Assembly: GCF_003958625.1 (NCBI RefSeq)
Contig: NZ_RSEL01000014.1
Coordinates: 62,001-126,000 of the forward strand
Direction of reading: 5' to 3'
DNA: 64,000 bases
Origin: Tsuneonella rigui
GTDB taxonomy: Bacteria; Pseudomonadota; Alphaproteobacteria; Sphingomonadales; Sphingomonadaceae
Shown piece after piece: positions 47,687-55,526 of the stretch. Within the stretch, counting starts at the first letter, position 1; every line of letters starts with the position of its first letter. The position numbers and the translations under genes were made by a program. A model generated the notes under the pieces. That model ran no database searches, was not told the DNA's origin, and saw only the letters and a list, made by a program, of their open reading frames with translations.

Positions 47687-48088
47687 TCAGCGGAAGCGCA
47701 GGACCGCGGCCGGGGCTTCTGCGGTTTCGTCTTCTCGAAAACGCAACGCGAAACGGGTTGCGGCGAGAAGCGTCTCTTCGTCTGTCGGCTTGGTCAGCAC
47801 GCCGATGGTCCCGGCGACGCCATCTCCGAGCATGCGCGGGTTCGCGGTCACAAACAGCACTGCAGCATCGTACTCGTTCGCGAGCCGCTCGCCGATCTGC
47901 GGCCCGGTCAACCCGTCGCGCAAGTTGAGATCGACCAGCGCGAGGTCAATCGATTGCGAGGTATACTCCATGGCACCCGCGAGATCAGCGGCGATGCCGA
48001 GGACGCGATAGCCGTTTTCTTCGAGGATGCTCTGCATCTCGAGCGCGACGAGAAATTCGTCTTCGACGATGAGGATGGACGCGGACAT
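47687..48088 (-). CDS. Single-domain response regulator
   Basis: Receiver-only protein of 133 residues: acidic pocket VEDEFLVALEMQ, phospho-acceptor D53 in ALVDLNLRDGLTG, and Lys in VLTKPTDEE. The Ser/Thr position reads LFVTANP. There is no output domain; a C-terminal tail AEAPAAVLRFR is short. By position it may take phosphate from the HWE kinase whose stop codon touches its own. The EcfG-like GGAAC upstream (48120-48124) lacks a matching -10 element. Confidence 0.9.
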   Translation of the reverse strand: MSASILIVEDEFLVALEMQSILEENGYRVLGIAADLAGAMEYTSQSIDLALVDLNLRDGLTGPQIGERLANEYDAAVLFVTANPRMLGDGVAGTIGVLTKPTDEETLLAATRFALRFREDETAEAPAAVLRFR

Positions 48089-48157
48089 TAGGTAGTCAAA
48101 ATCCGAAAGCCGGGTTTCAGTTCCGAACTGTTTTCAACCTCAAACCCCGCTGGATTG

Positions 48158-49306
48158 TCAAGCGATGGTCTCGCCTTTGCGCAGCTCCGCGATGGCAACG
48201 TCGTTCATGCCGATGGCGCGAAGGATACCGTCGCTCTGGTCCCCTGGCATCGGAGCGGGCTGCGGAGTGGCGGTCGCGGTGGCCGAGTAGCGCGGCGCAG
48301 GTGCGGGCTGCATCTCGCCCCCGACGTCGATGAAGGTCCCGCGCGCCTGGTTGTGGGGGTGCTCATAGGCCTCGCTCATCGTCAGCACCGGGGCGTAGCA
48401 GACGTCGGAGTGCTCCATCAGCGCATCCCATTCGGCGCGGGTCTTGCTCTTGAACAGCGCGGTGAGCTTGTCCTTGAGCGCGCCCCATTGGCCGCGGTCG
48501 TGCTGGGCGTCGAAGTCCTTGTCCTCAGCGAGGCCGGCGCGGGCGCGGAGCTCGGCGTAGAACTGCGGTTCGATGCTGCCGATCGAGACGAACTTGCCGT
48601 CCGCCGTCTCATAGGTGTCGTAGAAGTGCGCGCCGGTATCGAGCATGTTGACGCCGAGGTCTTCCGACCACACGCCCATCGCCTTCATCCCGTGCATCAT
48701 GCTCATCAGGATCGCGGTGCCGTCGGTCATCGCGGCGTCGATCACCTGCCCCTCGCCCCCGCGTGCGACGTTGAGCAGCGCCGAGACCATTCCGAAGGCG
48801 AGCATCATCCCGCCGCCGCCGAAGTCGCCGACCATGTTGATCGGCGGGGTCGGCTTGCCGCCCGCGCGCCCGAAGTGCGCCAGCGCGCCGGCGAGCGCGA
48901 TGTAGTTGATGTCATGCCCGGCGTAGGGCGCGTAAGGACCCGTCTGGCCCCAGCCGGTCATGCGGCCGTAGACGAGCTTGGGATTGTCGGCGAGCAGTTC
49001 CACCGGGCCCAGCCCCAGCCGCTCCATCACCCCGGGACGGAAGCCTTCGATGATCCCGTCGGCGCTGGCGGCGATCTTGCGCGCTAGCGCGACACCCTCG
49101 GCGCTCTTCAGGTCGATCGCGATCGACTTGCGGCCGCGGGCGAGCACGTCCTTGCTGGTCACCGGTTGCGACCCGCCGCGCGAGCCGCTGGCGCGGTCGA
49201 TGCGGATCACCTCGGCGCCGTGATCGGCGAGCATCATCCCGCAGAACGGACCCGGGCCGATGCCGGCGAATTCGACGATGCGGATGCCGTCCAGCGGGCC
49301 GGGCAT
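48158..49306 (-). CDS. CaiB/BaiF CoA transferase, alpha-methylacyl-CoA racemase-like
   Basis: Family III CoA transferase-fold enzyme of 382 residues. MPGPLDGIRIVEFAGIGPGP, GAEVIRIDRASG, SIAIDLKSAEGVALARKI, GFRPGVMERLGLGP, GQTGPYAPYAGHDINYIAL and the Asp of MLDTGAHFYDTYE are typical of alpha-methylacyl-CoA racemases (AMACR), which epimerise 2-methyl-branched acyl-CoAs before beta-oxidation. The start ATG shares one base with the enoyl-CoA hydratase stop (TAATG). It is the second gene of that minus-strand operon. Confidence 0.92.
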   Translation of the reverse strand: MPGPLDGIRIVEFAGIGPGPFCGMMLADHGAEVIRIDRASGSRGGSQPVTSKDVLARGRKSIAIDLKSAEGVALARKIAASADGIIEGFRPGVMERLGLGPVELLADNPKLVYGRMTGWGQTGPYAPYAGHDINYIALAGALAHFGRAGGKPTPPINMVGDFGGGGMMLAFGMVSALLNVARGGEGQVIDAAMTDGTAILMSMMHGMKAMGVWSEDLGVNMLDTGAHFYDTYETADGKFVSIGSIEPQFYAELRARAGLAEDKDFDAQHDRGQWGALKDKLTALFKSKTRAEWDALMEHSDVCYAPVLTMSEAYEHPHNQARGTFIDVGGEMQPAPAPRYSATATATPQPAPMPGDQSDGILRAIGMNDVAIAELRKGETIA

Positions 49307-50067
49307 TACTTGCCCTTCCAGTTGGGCGCGCGCTTCTCGGCGAAGGCGAGGCTGCCCTCGCGCGCGTCCTCGCTCATGAATACCTGCGGCATCAGTTCGC
49401 CCTGCTTCTGCCAGCGCTCGGCGTGGCTCCAGCCGGGGGATTCGTTGATCACCTGCTTCGACACGCGCACCGCGACCGGGCCGTTGGCGGTGACCGCCTT
49501 GGCCAGTTCCAGCGCCCCATCGAGCGCCGATCCCTCGGTCACGCGGTTGATCAGGCCGAGGTCGTAGGCGCGCTGGGCATCGATGAAGTCGCCGGTCAGC
49601 GCCAGCTCCATCGCAATCTTGGGCGGGATCATCGCCGGCAGCTTGACCAGCCCGCCCGCCGCCGCGGCGAGCCCGCGCTTGGCCTCGGGAATGCCGAACT
49701 TGGCCTTGGAATTGGCGACGACGAGGTCGCACGAGATCATCAGCTCGAACCCGCCGGCGAGCGCGTAGCCCTCGACCGCGGCGATCAGCGGCTTGACCGG
49801 GCCCTTCTCGGTGATTCCGCCGAACCCGCGGCCCTCGACGCTCGGCCGTTCGCCGCGCAGGAAGCCCTTGAGGTCCATCCCCGAGCAGAATGTCCCGCCC
49901 GCCCCGGTGAGGATCGCGACCCGGAGGCTGTCGTCGCTGTCGAGCCGGTCCATCGCATCGGCAATGCCTTGCGCGGCGGAGGCGTTCATCGCGTTCTTCG
50001 CCTCGGGCCGGTTGATGGTGACGATCAGCACGCCGTCACGGACTTCGGTCAGCAGTTCCTCGCTCAC
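49306..50067 (-). CDS. Enoyl-CoA hydratase/isomerase family protein
   Basis: Crotonase-fold enzyme of 253 residues. The oxyanion motifs are ILTGAGGTFCSGMDLKGFL and PLIAAVEGYALAGGFELMIS; the second catalytic Glu region reads FGIPEAKRGLAAAAGGL. It hydrates or isomerises enoyl-CoA. Start GTG 50067 is set by GGGAGAG (50073-50079) five bases away. It is divergent from the thiolase, with a shared operator candidate at 50121. Confidence 0.92.
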   Translation of the reverse strand: MSEELLTEVRDGVLIVTINRPEAKNAMNASAAQGIADAMDRLDSDDSLRVAILTGAGGTFCSGMDLKGFLRGERPSVEGRGFGGITEKGPVKPLIAAVEGYALAGGFELMISCDLVVANSKAKFGIPEAKRGLAAAAGGLVKLPAMIPPKIAMELALTGDFIDAQRAYDLGLINRVTEGSALDGALELAKAVTANGPVAVRVSKQVINESPGWSHAERWQKQGELMPQVFMSEDAREGSLAFAEKRAPNWKGK

Positions 50068-50120
50068 AGCGACTCTCCCATTTCGCTTTGCAACTTGTCT
50101 TGTGCAGCTTGTCGGCACGG

Positions 50121-50136
50121 TTTACGTTTCCGTCAA
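50121..50136. promoter_or_regulatory. Palindromic operator candidate, TTTACG-N4-CGTCAA
   Basis: TTTACGTTTCCGTCAA differs at only two positions from the site at 22419. It lies between the divergent hydratase (start 50067) and thiolase (start 50165), where one regulator could control both. Confidence 0.5.
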
Positions 50137-50164
50137 CCTGATTCCCCACACGAGAGGATTTCCG

Positions 50165-51418
50165 ATGCCCGAAGCCTACATCATCGACGCGGTGCGCACC
50201 CCCCGGGGCATCGGCAAGCCGGGCAAGGGCGCGCTCTCGCACCTCCACCCGCAGCACCTCGCCGCGACGGTGCTGACCGCGATCAAGGAGCGCAACCACC
50301 TCGACACCAGCACGGTTGACGACATCGTCTGGTCGACCAGCAGCCAGAACGGCAAGCAGGGCGGCGACCTCGGGCGCATGGCGGCGCTTTCGGCGGGCTA
50401 CGACGTCAAGGCGAGCGGGACCACGCTCGACCGCTTCTGCGGCGGCGGCATTTCTTCGGTGAACTTCGCGGCCGCCTCGGTCATGTCGGGCATGGAGGAC
50501 TGCGTCATCGCCGGCGGCACCGAGATGATGAGCTACACCGCCGCCCACGCCGCAGAACAGGCCAACGCCGGCCTCCCGCCGCGCCTGATGGGCAGCGGGC
50601 ACGAGGCGCTCGACGAACTGCATCCGCAATCGCACCAAGGCGTGTGCGGCGATGCCATCGCCACCATCGAGGGCATCGACCGCAAGGCGCTTGACGACCT
50701 AGCGCTGGTCAGCCAGCAGCGCGCCGACCGCGCGATCAAGGAAGGCCGCTTCGACAAGAGCGTGGTGCCGGTGAAGAACCCGGACGGTTCGATCGCGCTC
50801 GACCGGGAGGAGTTCCCCCGCCCTGAGACGACCGCCGAGGGCCTCGCCGCGCTGCAGCCGAGCTTCGGCAAGCTGGCCGATTTCGAAATCGGCGGGACCA
50901 CCTTCCGCAAGCAGATCAACCGCCGCTATCCCGATCTCGAGATCCAGCACTTCCACCACGCCGGCAACAGCTCGGGCGTGGTCGACGGCGCGGCGGCGCT
51001 GCTGATCACCTCGCCCGACTATGCGCAGAAGAACGGCCTCAAGCCGCGCGCGCGCATCGTCGCCTACGCCAACCAGGGCGACGACCCCACGCTGATGCTC
51101 AACGCCCCGGTCCCGGCGGCGAAGAAGGTGCTCGAGAAGGCCGGTCTCAAAAAGGACGACATCGACGTGTGGGAGATCAACGAGGCGTTCTCGGTGGTCG
51201 CCGAGAAGTTCATCCGGGACCTCGATCTCGACCGCGAGAAGGTTAACATCAACGGCGGCGCGATGGCGCTGGGACACCCGATCGGCGCCACCGGCTCGAT
51301 CCTTGTCGGCACGGCGCTCGACGAACTCGAGCGCTCGGGTGGGCGCTACGGCCTCATCACTATGTGCGCCGCGGGCGGCATGGCCCCGGCAGTGATCATC
51401 GAGCGCATCGACGGCTAA
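50165..51418 (+). CDS. Acetyl-CoA C-acyltransferase (thiolase)
   Basis: Thiolase of 417 residues, last step of beta-oxidation. Nucleophile C92 in LDRFCGGGISSVN, His in GHPIGATGS and the second Cys in TMCAAGGMAP are all present; INEAFSVVAEKFI also fits. The start at 50165 follows GAGAGGA. The esterase gene begins four bases after its stop, in the same operon. Confidence 0.95.
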   Translation: MPEAYIIDAVRTPRGIGKPGKGALSHLHPQHLAATVLTAIKERNHLDTSTVDDIVWSTSSQNGKQGGDLGRMAALSAGYDVKASGTTLDRFCGGGISSVNFAAASVMSGMEDCVIAGGTEMMSYTAAHAAEQANAGLPPRLMGSGHEALDELHPQSHQGVCGDAIATIEGIDRKALDDLALVSQQRADRAIKEGRFDKSVVPVKNPDGSIALDREEFPRPETTAEGLAALQPSFGKLADFEIGGTTFRKQINRRYPDLEIQHFHHAGNSSGVVDGAAALLITSPDYAQKNGLKPRARIVAYANQGDDPTLMLNAPVPAAKKVLEKAGLKKDDIDVWEINEAFSVVAEKFIRDLDLDREKVNINGGAMALGHPIGATGSILVGTALDELERSGGRYGLITMCAAGGMAPAVIIERIDG

Positions 51419-51422
51419 GTCG

Positions 51423-52349
51423 ATGAGCACCCGCCACCTCGTCGATGCGGACATCGCGCCGCTGCTCGACGTGATGCCGCCGACCGACTGGTCGACGCCG
51501 ATTCCGGAACTGCGCGCGATGTCGCGCTGGGAGCTGCCGCCGCCGGTCATCGCGCCGGAGGTGCGGACGATCGACGGGCCAAACGGTCCGGTCGAGGTCT
51601 ACCTGTTCGTCCCCGCCGAGCGGCAGGGCAGCGGCGCGGTGTTACACATCCACGGCGGCGGGATGATCATGGGCTCGGTCGCCACGTTCCAGGCCGGCCC
51701 GGCGGGGCTGGCGCAGAACCTCGGCGTGCCGGTTGCCTCGGTCGAGTACCGGCTGGCGCCCGAACATCCTTTTCCCGCCCCGCAGGAGGATTGCTACGCG
51801 GCGCTCAAGTGGCTGTCGGGTGAGGCCGAGGCGCTCGGTATCGATGCGGCCAAAATCGTCGTCGCGGGCGAAAGCGCGGGCGGCGGCCTCGCCGCTGCGG
51901 TCGCGTTGATGGCGCGCGATCGCGGCGGGCCGCCGCTGGCGGGGCAGGTGTTGACCTACCCCATGCTCGACCACCGCACCGGCGGCCCGGACTGCCAGTG
52001 GAAGAACCCCGGCGTCGGCGAGTTCGTGTGGACGCCCGAGGGCAACCGCATCGGCTGGGGCGCGCTCAAGGGCGATTACGCTGCCGACGACGACCGTAAG
52101 GGCTGGTTCTCGCCCGCCTTGGCCGACGACCTGTCAGGACTTCCGGCGACGTGGATCGGCACCGGCAGCCTCGACCTCTTCTTCGACGAGGATCTCGACT
52201 ACGCGCGCCGCCTCGCCGCGGCCAGGGTTCCGGTCGAGCTGCACAGCTATCCGGGCGCGGTGCACGCGTTCAATCTCGTGCCCGAGGCCGGCATCAGCAA
52301 GCAGTTCAACGCCGACATGCTCGGCGCACTATCACGCATGGTCGCCTGA
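51423..52349 (+). CDS. Alpha/beta hydrolase, hormone-sensitive lipase family
   Basis: Esterase of 308 residues. HIHGGGMIMGS supplies the HGGG oxyanion hole, VVAGESAGGGLAAAV the nucleophile Ser, GSLDLFFDEDLDYA the Asp and YPGAVHAFNL the His of the triad, all as in the HSL (bacterial family IV) lipases. No signal peptide. It is co-transcribed with the thiolase; release of short or branched acyl esters is plausible. Confidence 0.92.
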   Translation: MSTRHLVDADIAPLLDVMPPTDWSTPIPELRAMSRWELPPPVIAPEVRTIDGPNGPVEVYLFVPAERQGSGAVLHIHGGGMIMGSVATFQAGPAGLAQNLGVPVASVEYRLAPEHPFPAPQEDCYAALKWLSGEAEALGIDAAKIVVAGESAGGGLAAAVALMARDRGGPPLAGQVLTYPMLDHRTGGPDCQWKNPGVGEFVWTPEGNRIGWGALKGDYAADDDRKGWFSPALADDLSGLPATWIGTGSLDLFFDEDLDYARRLAAARVPVELHSYPGAVHAFNLVPEAGISKQFNADMLGALSRMVA

Positions 52350-52400
52350 GCGCGCCAACCGGGCGCGCCAGACTCGACATCGGGCCGCTCCGCTGCTATC

Positions 52401-52418
52401 TAGTTTCACAAGAAACTA
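52401..52418. promoter_or_regulatory. Perfect palindrome upstream of HPPD, TAGTTTC-N4-GAAACTA
   Basis: TAGTTTC (52401-52407) and GAAACTA (52412-52418) are exact inverted repeats around ACAA, 18 bases before the HPPD start. The size and symmetry suit a MarR-family dimer, and MarR-type regulators are known to control tyrosine catabolism in some Proteobacteria. No regulator gene is adjacent. Confidence 0.6.
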
Positions 52419-52436
52419 ATGCGCGGAGACCCTGAC

Positions 52437-53540
52437 ATGGCCGACCTGTTCGAGAACCCCGTTGGCCTCGACGGCTTCGAATTCGTCGAGTTCTGCGCGC
52501 CCGAGAAAGGCATGCTCGAACCGGTGTTCGAGAGCATGGGCTTCGCGCATGTCGCCAACCACCGCTCGAAGGACGTCCAGCTGTGGCGCCAGGGGGGCAT
52601 CAACCTGATCGCCAACTACGAACCGCGCAGCGCCGCGTGGTTCTTCGCCCGTGAGCACGGTCCCAGCGCGTGCGGCATGGGCTTCCGCGTTCGCGACGCG
52701 CGCAAGGCCTATGCGCTGCTGCTCGAGAAGGGTGCCGAGCCGGTGCAGGTCGAAACCGGCCCGATGGAACTCCACATCCCGGCGATCCGCGGCATCGGCG
52801 GCGCGATCGTGTACCTGGTCGACCGCTACGAGGGTAAGACCGGCGACGACGATCTCACCATCTACGACATCGACTTCGAGTACCTGCCGGGCGTCGAACG
52901 CCGCCCCGAGGGCGCGGGCTTCAGTCACATCGACCACCTGACGCACAACGTCTACGGCGGGCGGATGAAGTTCTGGGCGGACTATTACGAGACGCTCTTC
53001 AACTTCCGCGAGATCCGCTACTTCGACATCAAGGGCGAATACACCGGCCTCACCTCCAAGGCGCTAACCGCGCCCGACGGCAAGATCCGCATCCCGCTCA
53101 ATGAGGAAGGCGAAGGCGGCAAGGGCCAGATCGAGGAATTCCTGCGCGAATTCAACGGCGAGGGCATCCAGCACATCGCGCTCATCTGCGACGACCTCGT
53201 GCCCGCATGGGACAAGCTCAAGGCGTACGGCGTGCCGTTCATGACCGCCCCGCCGGAAACCTACTACAAGATGCTCGACGAGCGCCTGCCCGGCCACGGC
53301 GAGGACGCGAGTGCGCTCAAGACCCGCGGCATTCTTCTCGACGGCACCACCGAGGGCGGTTCGCCCCGCCTGCTGCTGCAGATCTTCGCCCAGGCGCAGG
53401 TCGGGCCGGTGTTCTTCGAATTCATCCAGCGCAAGGGCGACGAAGGCTTCGGCGAAGGCAACTTCAAGGCGCTGTTCGAGAGCATGGAACGCGACCAGAT
53501 CGAGCGCGGCGTGCTGCAGGTCGAGGAGCCGGCGGAATGA
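52437..53540 (+). CDS. hppD: 4-hydroxyphenylpyruvate dioxygenase
   Basis: Fe(II)-dependent conversion of 4-hydroxyphenylpyruvate to homogentisate in tyrosine degradation. The 367 residues carry the metal triad H167 (IDHLTHNV), H246 (GIQHIAL) and E328 ([10 protein letters not shown]). Start ATG 52437 with GCGGAGAC upstream is preferred over 52419, which falls next to the operator. The VOC gene starts within its stop (ATGA). Homogentisate dioxygenase is not in the window. Confidence 0.95.
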   Translation: MADLFENPVGLDGFEFVEFCAPEKGMLEPVFESMGFAHVANHRSKDVQLWRQGGINLIANYEPRSAAWFFAREHGPSACGMGFRVRDARKAYALLLEKGAEPVQVETGPMELHIPAIRGIGGAIVYLVDRYEGKTGDDDLTIYDIDFEYLPGVERRPEGAGFSHIDHLTHNVYGGRMKFWADYYETLFNFREIRYFDIKGEYTGLTSKALTAPDGKIRIPLNEEGEGGKGQIEEFLREFNGEGIQHIALICDDLVPAWDKLKAYGVPFMTAPPETYYKMLDERLPGHGEDASALKTRGILLDGTTEGGSPRLLLQIFAQAQVGPVFFEFIQRKGDEGFGEGNFKALFESMERDQIERGVLQVEEPAE

Positions 53541-54103
53541 GCGCTCATCCGGTACAGCTCGGCGGAATCCATCATGCGGCATACCGCTGCAAGGACGCCA
53601 AGGAGACGGTCGAATGGTACGGCCGCGTGCTCGGCATGGACTACACCACCGCCTTCGCCGAGGATCACGTCCCCTCGACCGGTGACTACGATCCCTACAT
53701 GCACGTGTTTCTGGATGCGGGTAACGGCAACGTGCTCGCGTTCTTCGAACTGCCCAACCAGAAGGACATGGGCCGCGACGAGAACACTCCCGCGTGGGTC
53801 CAGCACCTGGCGTTCAAGGTCGGCAGTGAGGACGAGCTGCTCGCGGCGAAGAAGCACGTCGAGGCGCAGGGGATCGACGTGCTCGGCCCGACCCATCACG
53901 GTATCTTCAAGTCGATCTATTTCTTCGATCCCAACGGTCACCGCGTGGAGCTCGCCGCCGACATCGGCACAGACGAGCAGTATGCCGAACTGAAGCGCGT
54001 GGCGCCGATGATGCTCGACGAGTGGAGCCAGACCAAGAAGGCCCCCCGCCACGCCGACTGGCTGCACAAATTGGCGCGCGAGGAGCACGCCCAGAAGGAC
54101 TAG
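53537..54103 (+). CDS. VOC/glyoxalase-bleomycin resistance family protein
   Basis: Vicinal-oxygen-chelate protein of 188 residues with two beta-alpha-beta modules. Candidate metal ligands are H12 or H13 (GIHHAAY), E71 (AFFELP), H90 (WVQHLAF) and E138 (HRVELAAD), the full VOC set. It is translationally coupled to HPPD, so it may act on an aromatic-degradation intermediate, for instance as an extradiol-type dioxygenase or isomerase. The exact reaction is unknown. Confidence 0.88.
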   Translation: MSAHPVQLGGIHHAAYRCKDAKETVEWYGRVLGMDYTTAFAEDHVPSTGDYDPYMHVFLDAGNGNVLAFFELPNQKDMGRDENTPAWVQHLAFKVGSEDELLAAKKHVEAQGIDVLGPTHHGIFKSIYFFDPNGHRVELAADIGTDEQYAELKRVAPMMLDEWSQTKKAPRHADWLHKLAREEHAQKD

Positions 54104-54155
54104 GGCCGGGGGTAGCGTTACCGCTCTGTTTACCCCTCGCCGCTAGAGCGGGGGC

Positions 54156-55457
54156 ATGCGCGGCGAGAACAAACCGGAAGTCTGTGTTATCGGCCTTGGC
54201 TACATCGGCCTGCCGACCGCGGCGATCATCGCCCGGGCCAACTGCCGGGTGACCGGGATCGACGTGTCGCAACACGTGGTTGACACGATCAACCGGGGCG
54301 AAATCCATATCGAGGAAGTCGATCTCGACGGCCTAGTACAGGGCGTCGTCCAGCGCGGGATGCTGACCGCGTCGGCCGAGATCGTGCCGGCCGACGTGTT
54401 CGTGATCGCGGTGCCTACTCCGTTCGAGAAGGACGGCCAGCACACCCCCGACATCAGTTACGTGATCGCTGCCGCCACCAGCCTCGCCGCGGTGCTCAAG
54501 AAGGGCGACTGCGTAATCCTCGAATCGACCTCGCCCGTCGGCACCACCGAGGCGTTGCGCGATCGGCTGGCGGCGCTGCGGCCCGACCTCAAGATGCCGG
54601 GCCTGACTGCGGAAACGCCTGACGTATCGATCGCCTATTGCCCCGAGCGGGTGCTGCCCGGCCGCATCCTCGAGGAATTGACGCACAACGACCGCTCGAT
54701 CGGCGGGATTACCCCGCGCTGCGCCCGCAAGGCGCTGGCGTTCTACAAGCTGTTCGTGCGCGGCACCTGCATCACGACCGACGCCCGCAGCGCCGAGATG
54801 ACCAAGCTGGTCGAGAACGCCTACCGCGACGTCAATATCGCCTTCGCCAACGAGCTTTCGATGATCGCCGACCGCATGGGCCTCGACGTGTGGGAGGTGA
54901 TCCGTCTCGCCAACCGCCACCCCCGGGTGAACATCCTCCAGCCCGGCCCGGGCGTGGGCGGACACTGCATCGCGGTCGATCCCTGGTTCATCGTCAGCAG
55001 CGCGCCGGAGGAGGCGAAAGTCATCCGCACCGCGCGCGAGGTCAACGACGCCAAGATGCACCACGTATTGGCCCAGGCGACCGAACTGATCGAAGCCAAC
55101 CCAGGCGTCCCGGTCGCCTGCCTCGGCCTCGCCTTCAAGGCCAACATCGACGACTTCCGCGAGAGCCCGGCGCGCTTCGTCGCCGCCAATCTGGCGCGCA
55201 AGTTCGGCAACAGGGTGCGGATCGTCGAACCCTATGCCGCGGAGCTGCCGCTCGAGTTCACCGACACCGGCGCGACATTGGTCGACATCGACACCGCGCT
55301 CGAAACCTGCGGCGTGCTGATAGTGCTAGTCGACCACGACGTGTTCCGCGTGGTCCCGGCCGAGGAGCGGACTGGCGCAGCGGTCTACGATACACGGGGC
55401 ATCTGGCCCGACACGGCGCGCGCCCAGCCGGCGCCGCACATCCGCCTCGCCAGCTAG
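54156..55457 (+). CDS. wecC: UDP-N-acetyl-D-mannosamine dehydrogenase
   Basis: NAD-dependent two-step oxidation of UDP-ManNAc to the uronic acid for surface polysaccharide. The 433 residues include VIGLGYIGLPTAAIIA, VPTPFEKDGQHTPDISYV, STSPVGTTEAL, YCPERVLPGRILEEL, LVENAYRDVNIAFANELSMI and catalytic C271 in GVGGHCIAVDPW. Complete and intact. No wecB epimerase or glycosyltransferase is nearby, and the next gene is a deletion-type chimera, so this looks like what remains of a polysaccharide cluster. Confidence 0.93.
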   Translation: MRGENKPEVCVIGLGYIGLPTAAIIARANCRVTGIDVSQHVVDTINRGEIHIEEVDLDGLVQGVVQRGMLTASAEIVPADVFVIAVPTPFEKDGQHTPDISYVIAAATSLAAVLKKGDCVILESTSPVGTTEALRDRLAALRPDLKMPGLTAETPDVSIAYCPERVLPGRILEELTHNDRSIGGITPRCARKALAFYKLFVRGTCITTDARSAEMTKLVENAYRDVNIAFANELSMIADRMGLDVWEVIRLANRHPRVNILQPGPGVGGHCIAVDPWFIVSSAPEEAKVIRTAREVNDAKMHHVLAQATELIEANPGVPVACLGLAFKANIDDFRESPARFVAANLARKFGNRVRIVEPYAAELPLEFTDTGATLVDIDTALETCGVLIVLVDHDVFRVVPAEERTGAAVYDTRGIWPDTARAQPAPHIRLAS

Positions 55458-55472
55458 GCGATTGCCAGCACG

Positions 55473-55525
55473 GGGCGGGACCGGTAGTCCCGCGCCCGAA
55501 TACATCCGATTTGGGCGGGACCGGT
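55473..55525. repeat. Direct repeat of GGGCGGGACCGGT and hairpin
   Basis: GGGCGGGACCGGT occurs at 55473-55485 and 55513-55525, 40 bases apart. The first copy is part of a hairpin, GCGGGAC (55475-55481) with GTCCCGC (55487-55493). The second copy ends two bases before the TTG start of the chimeric gene. It could be a duplicated operator or a scar of rearrangement. Confidence 0.55.
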
Positions 55526-55526
55526 C

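Noticed and set aside
48099-48124. Possible EcfG promoter before the receiver gene
   Set aside because: GGAAC is present on the minus strand, but 17 bases later the sequence is ATTT, not CGTT.
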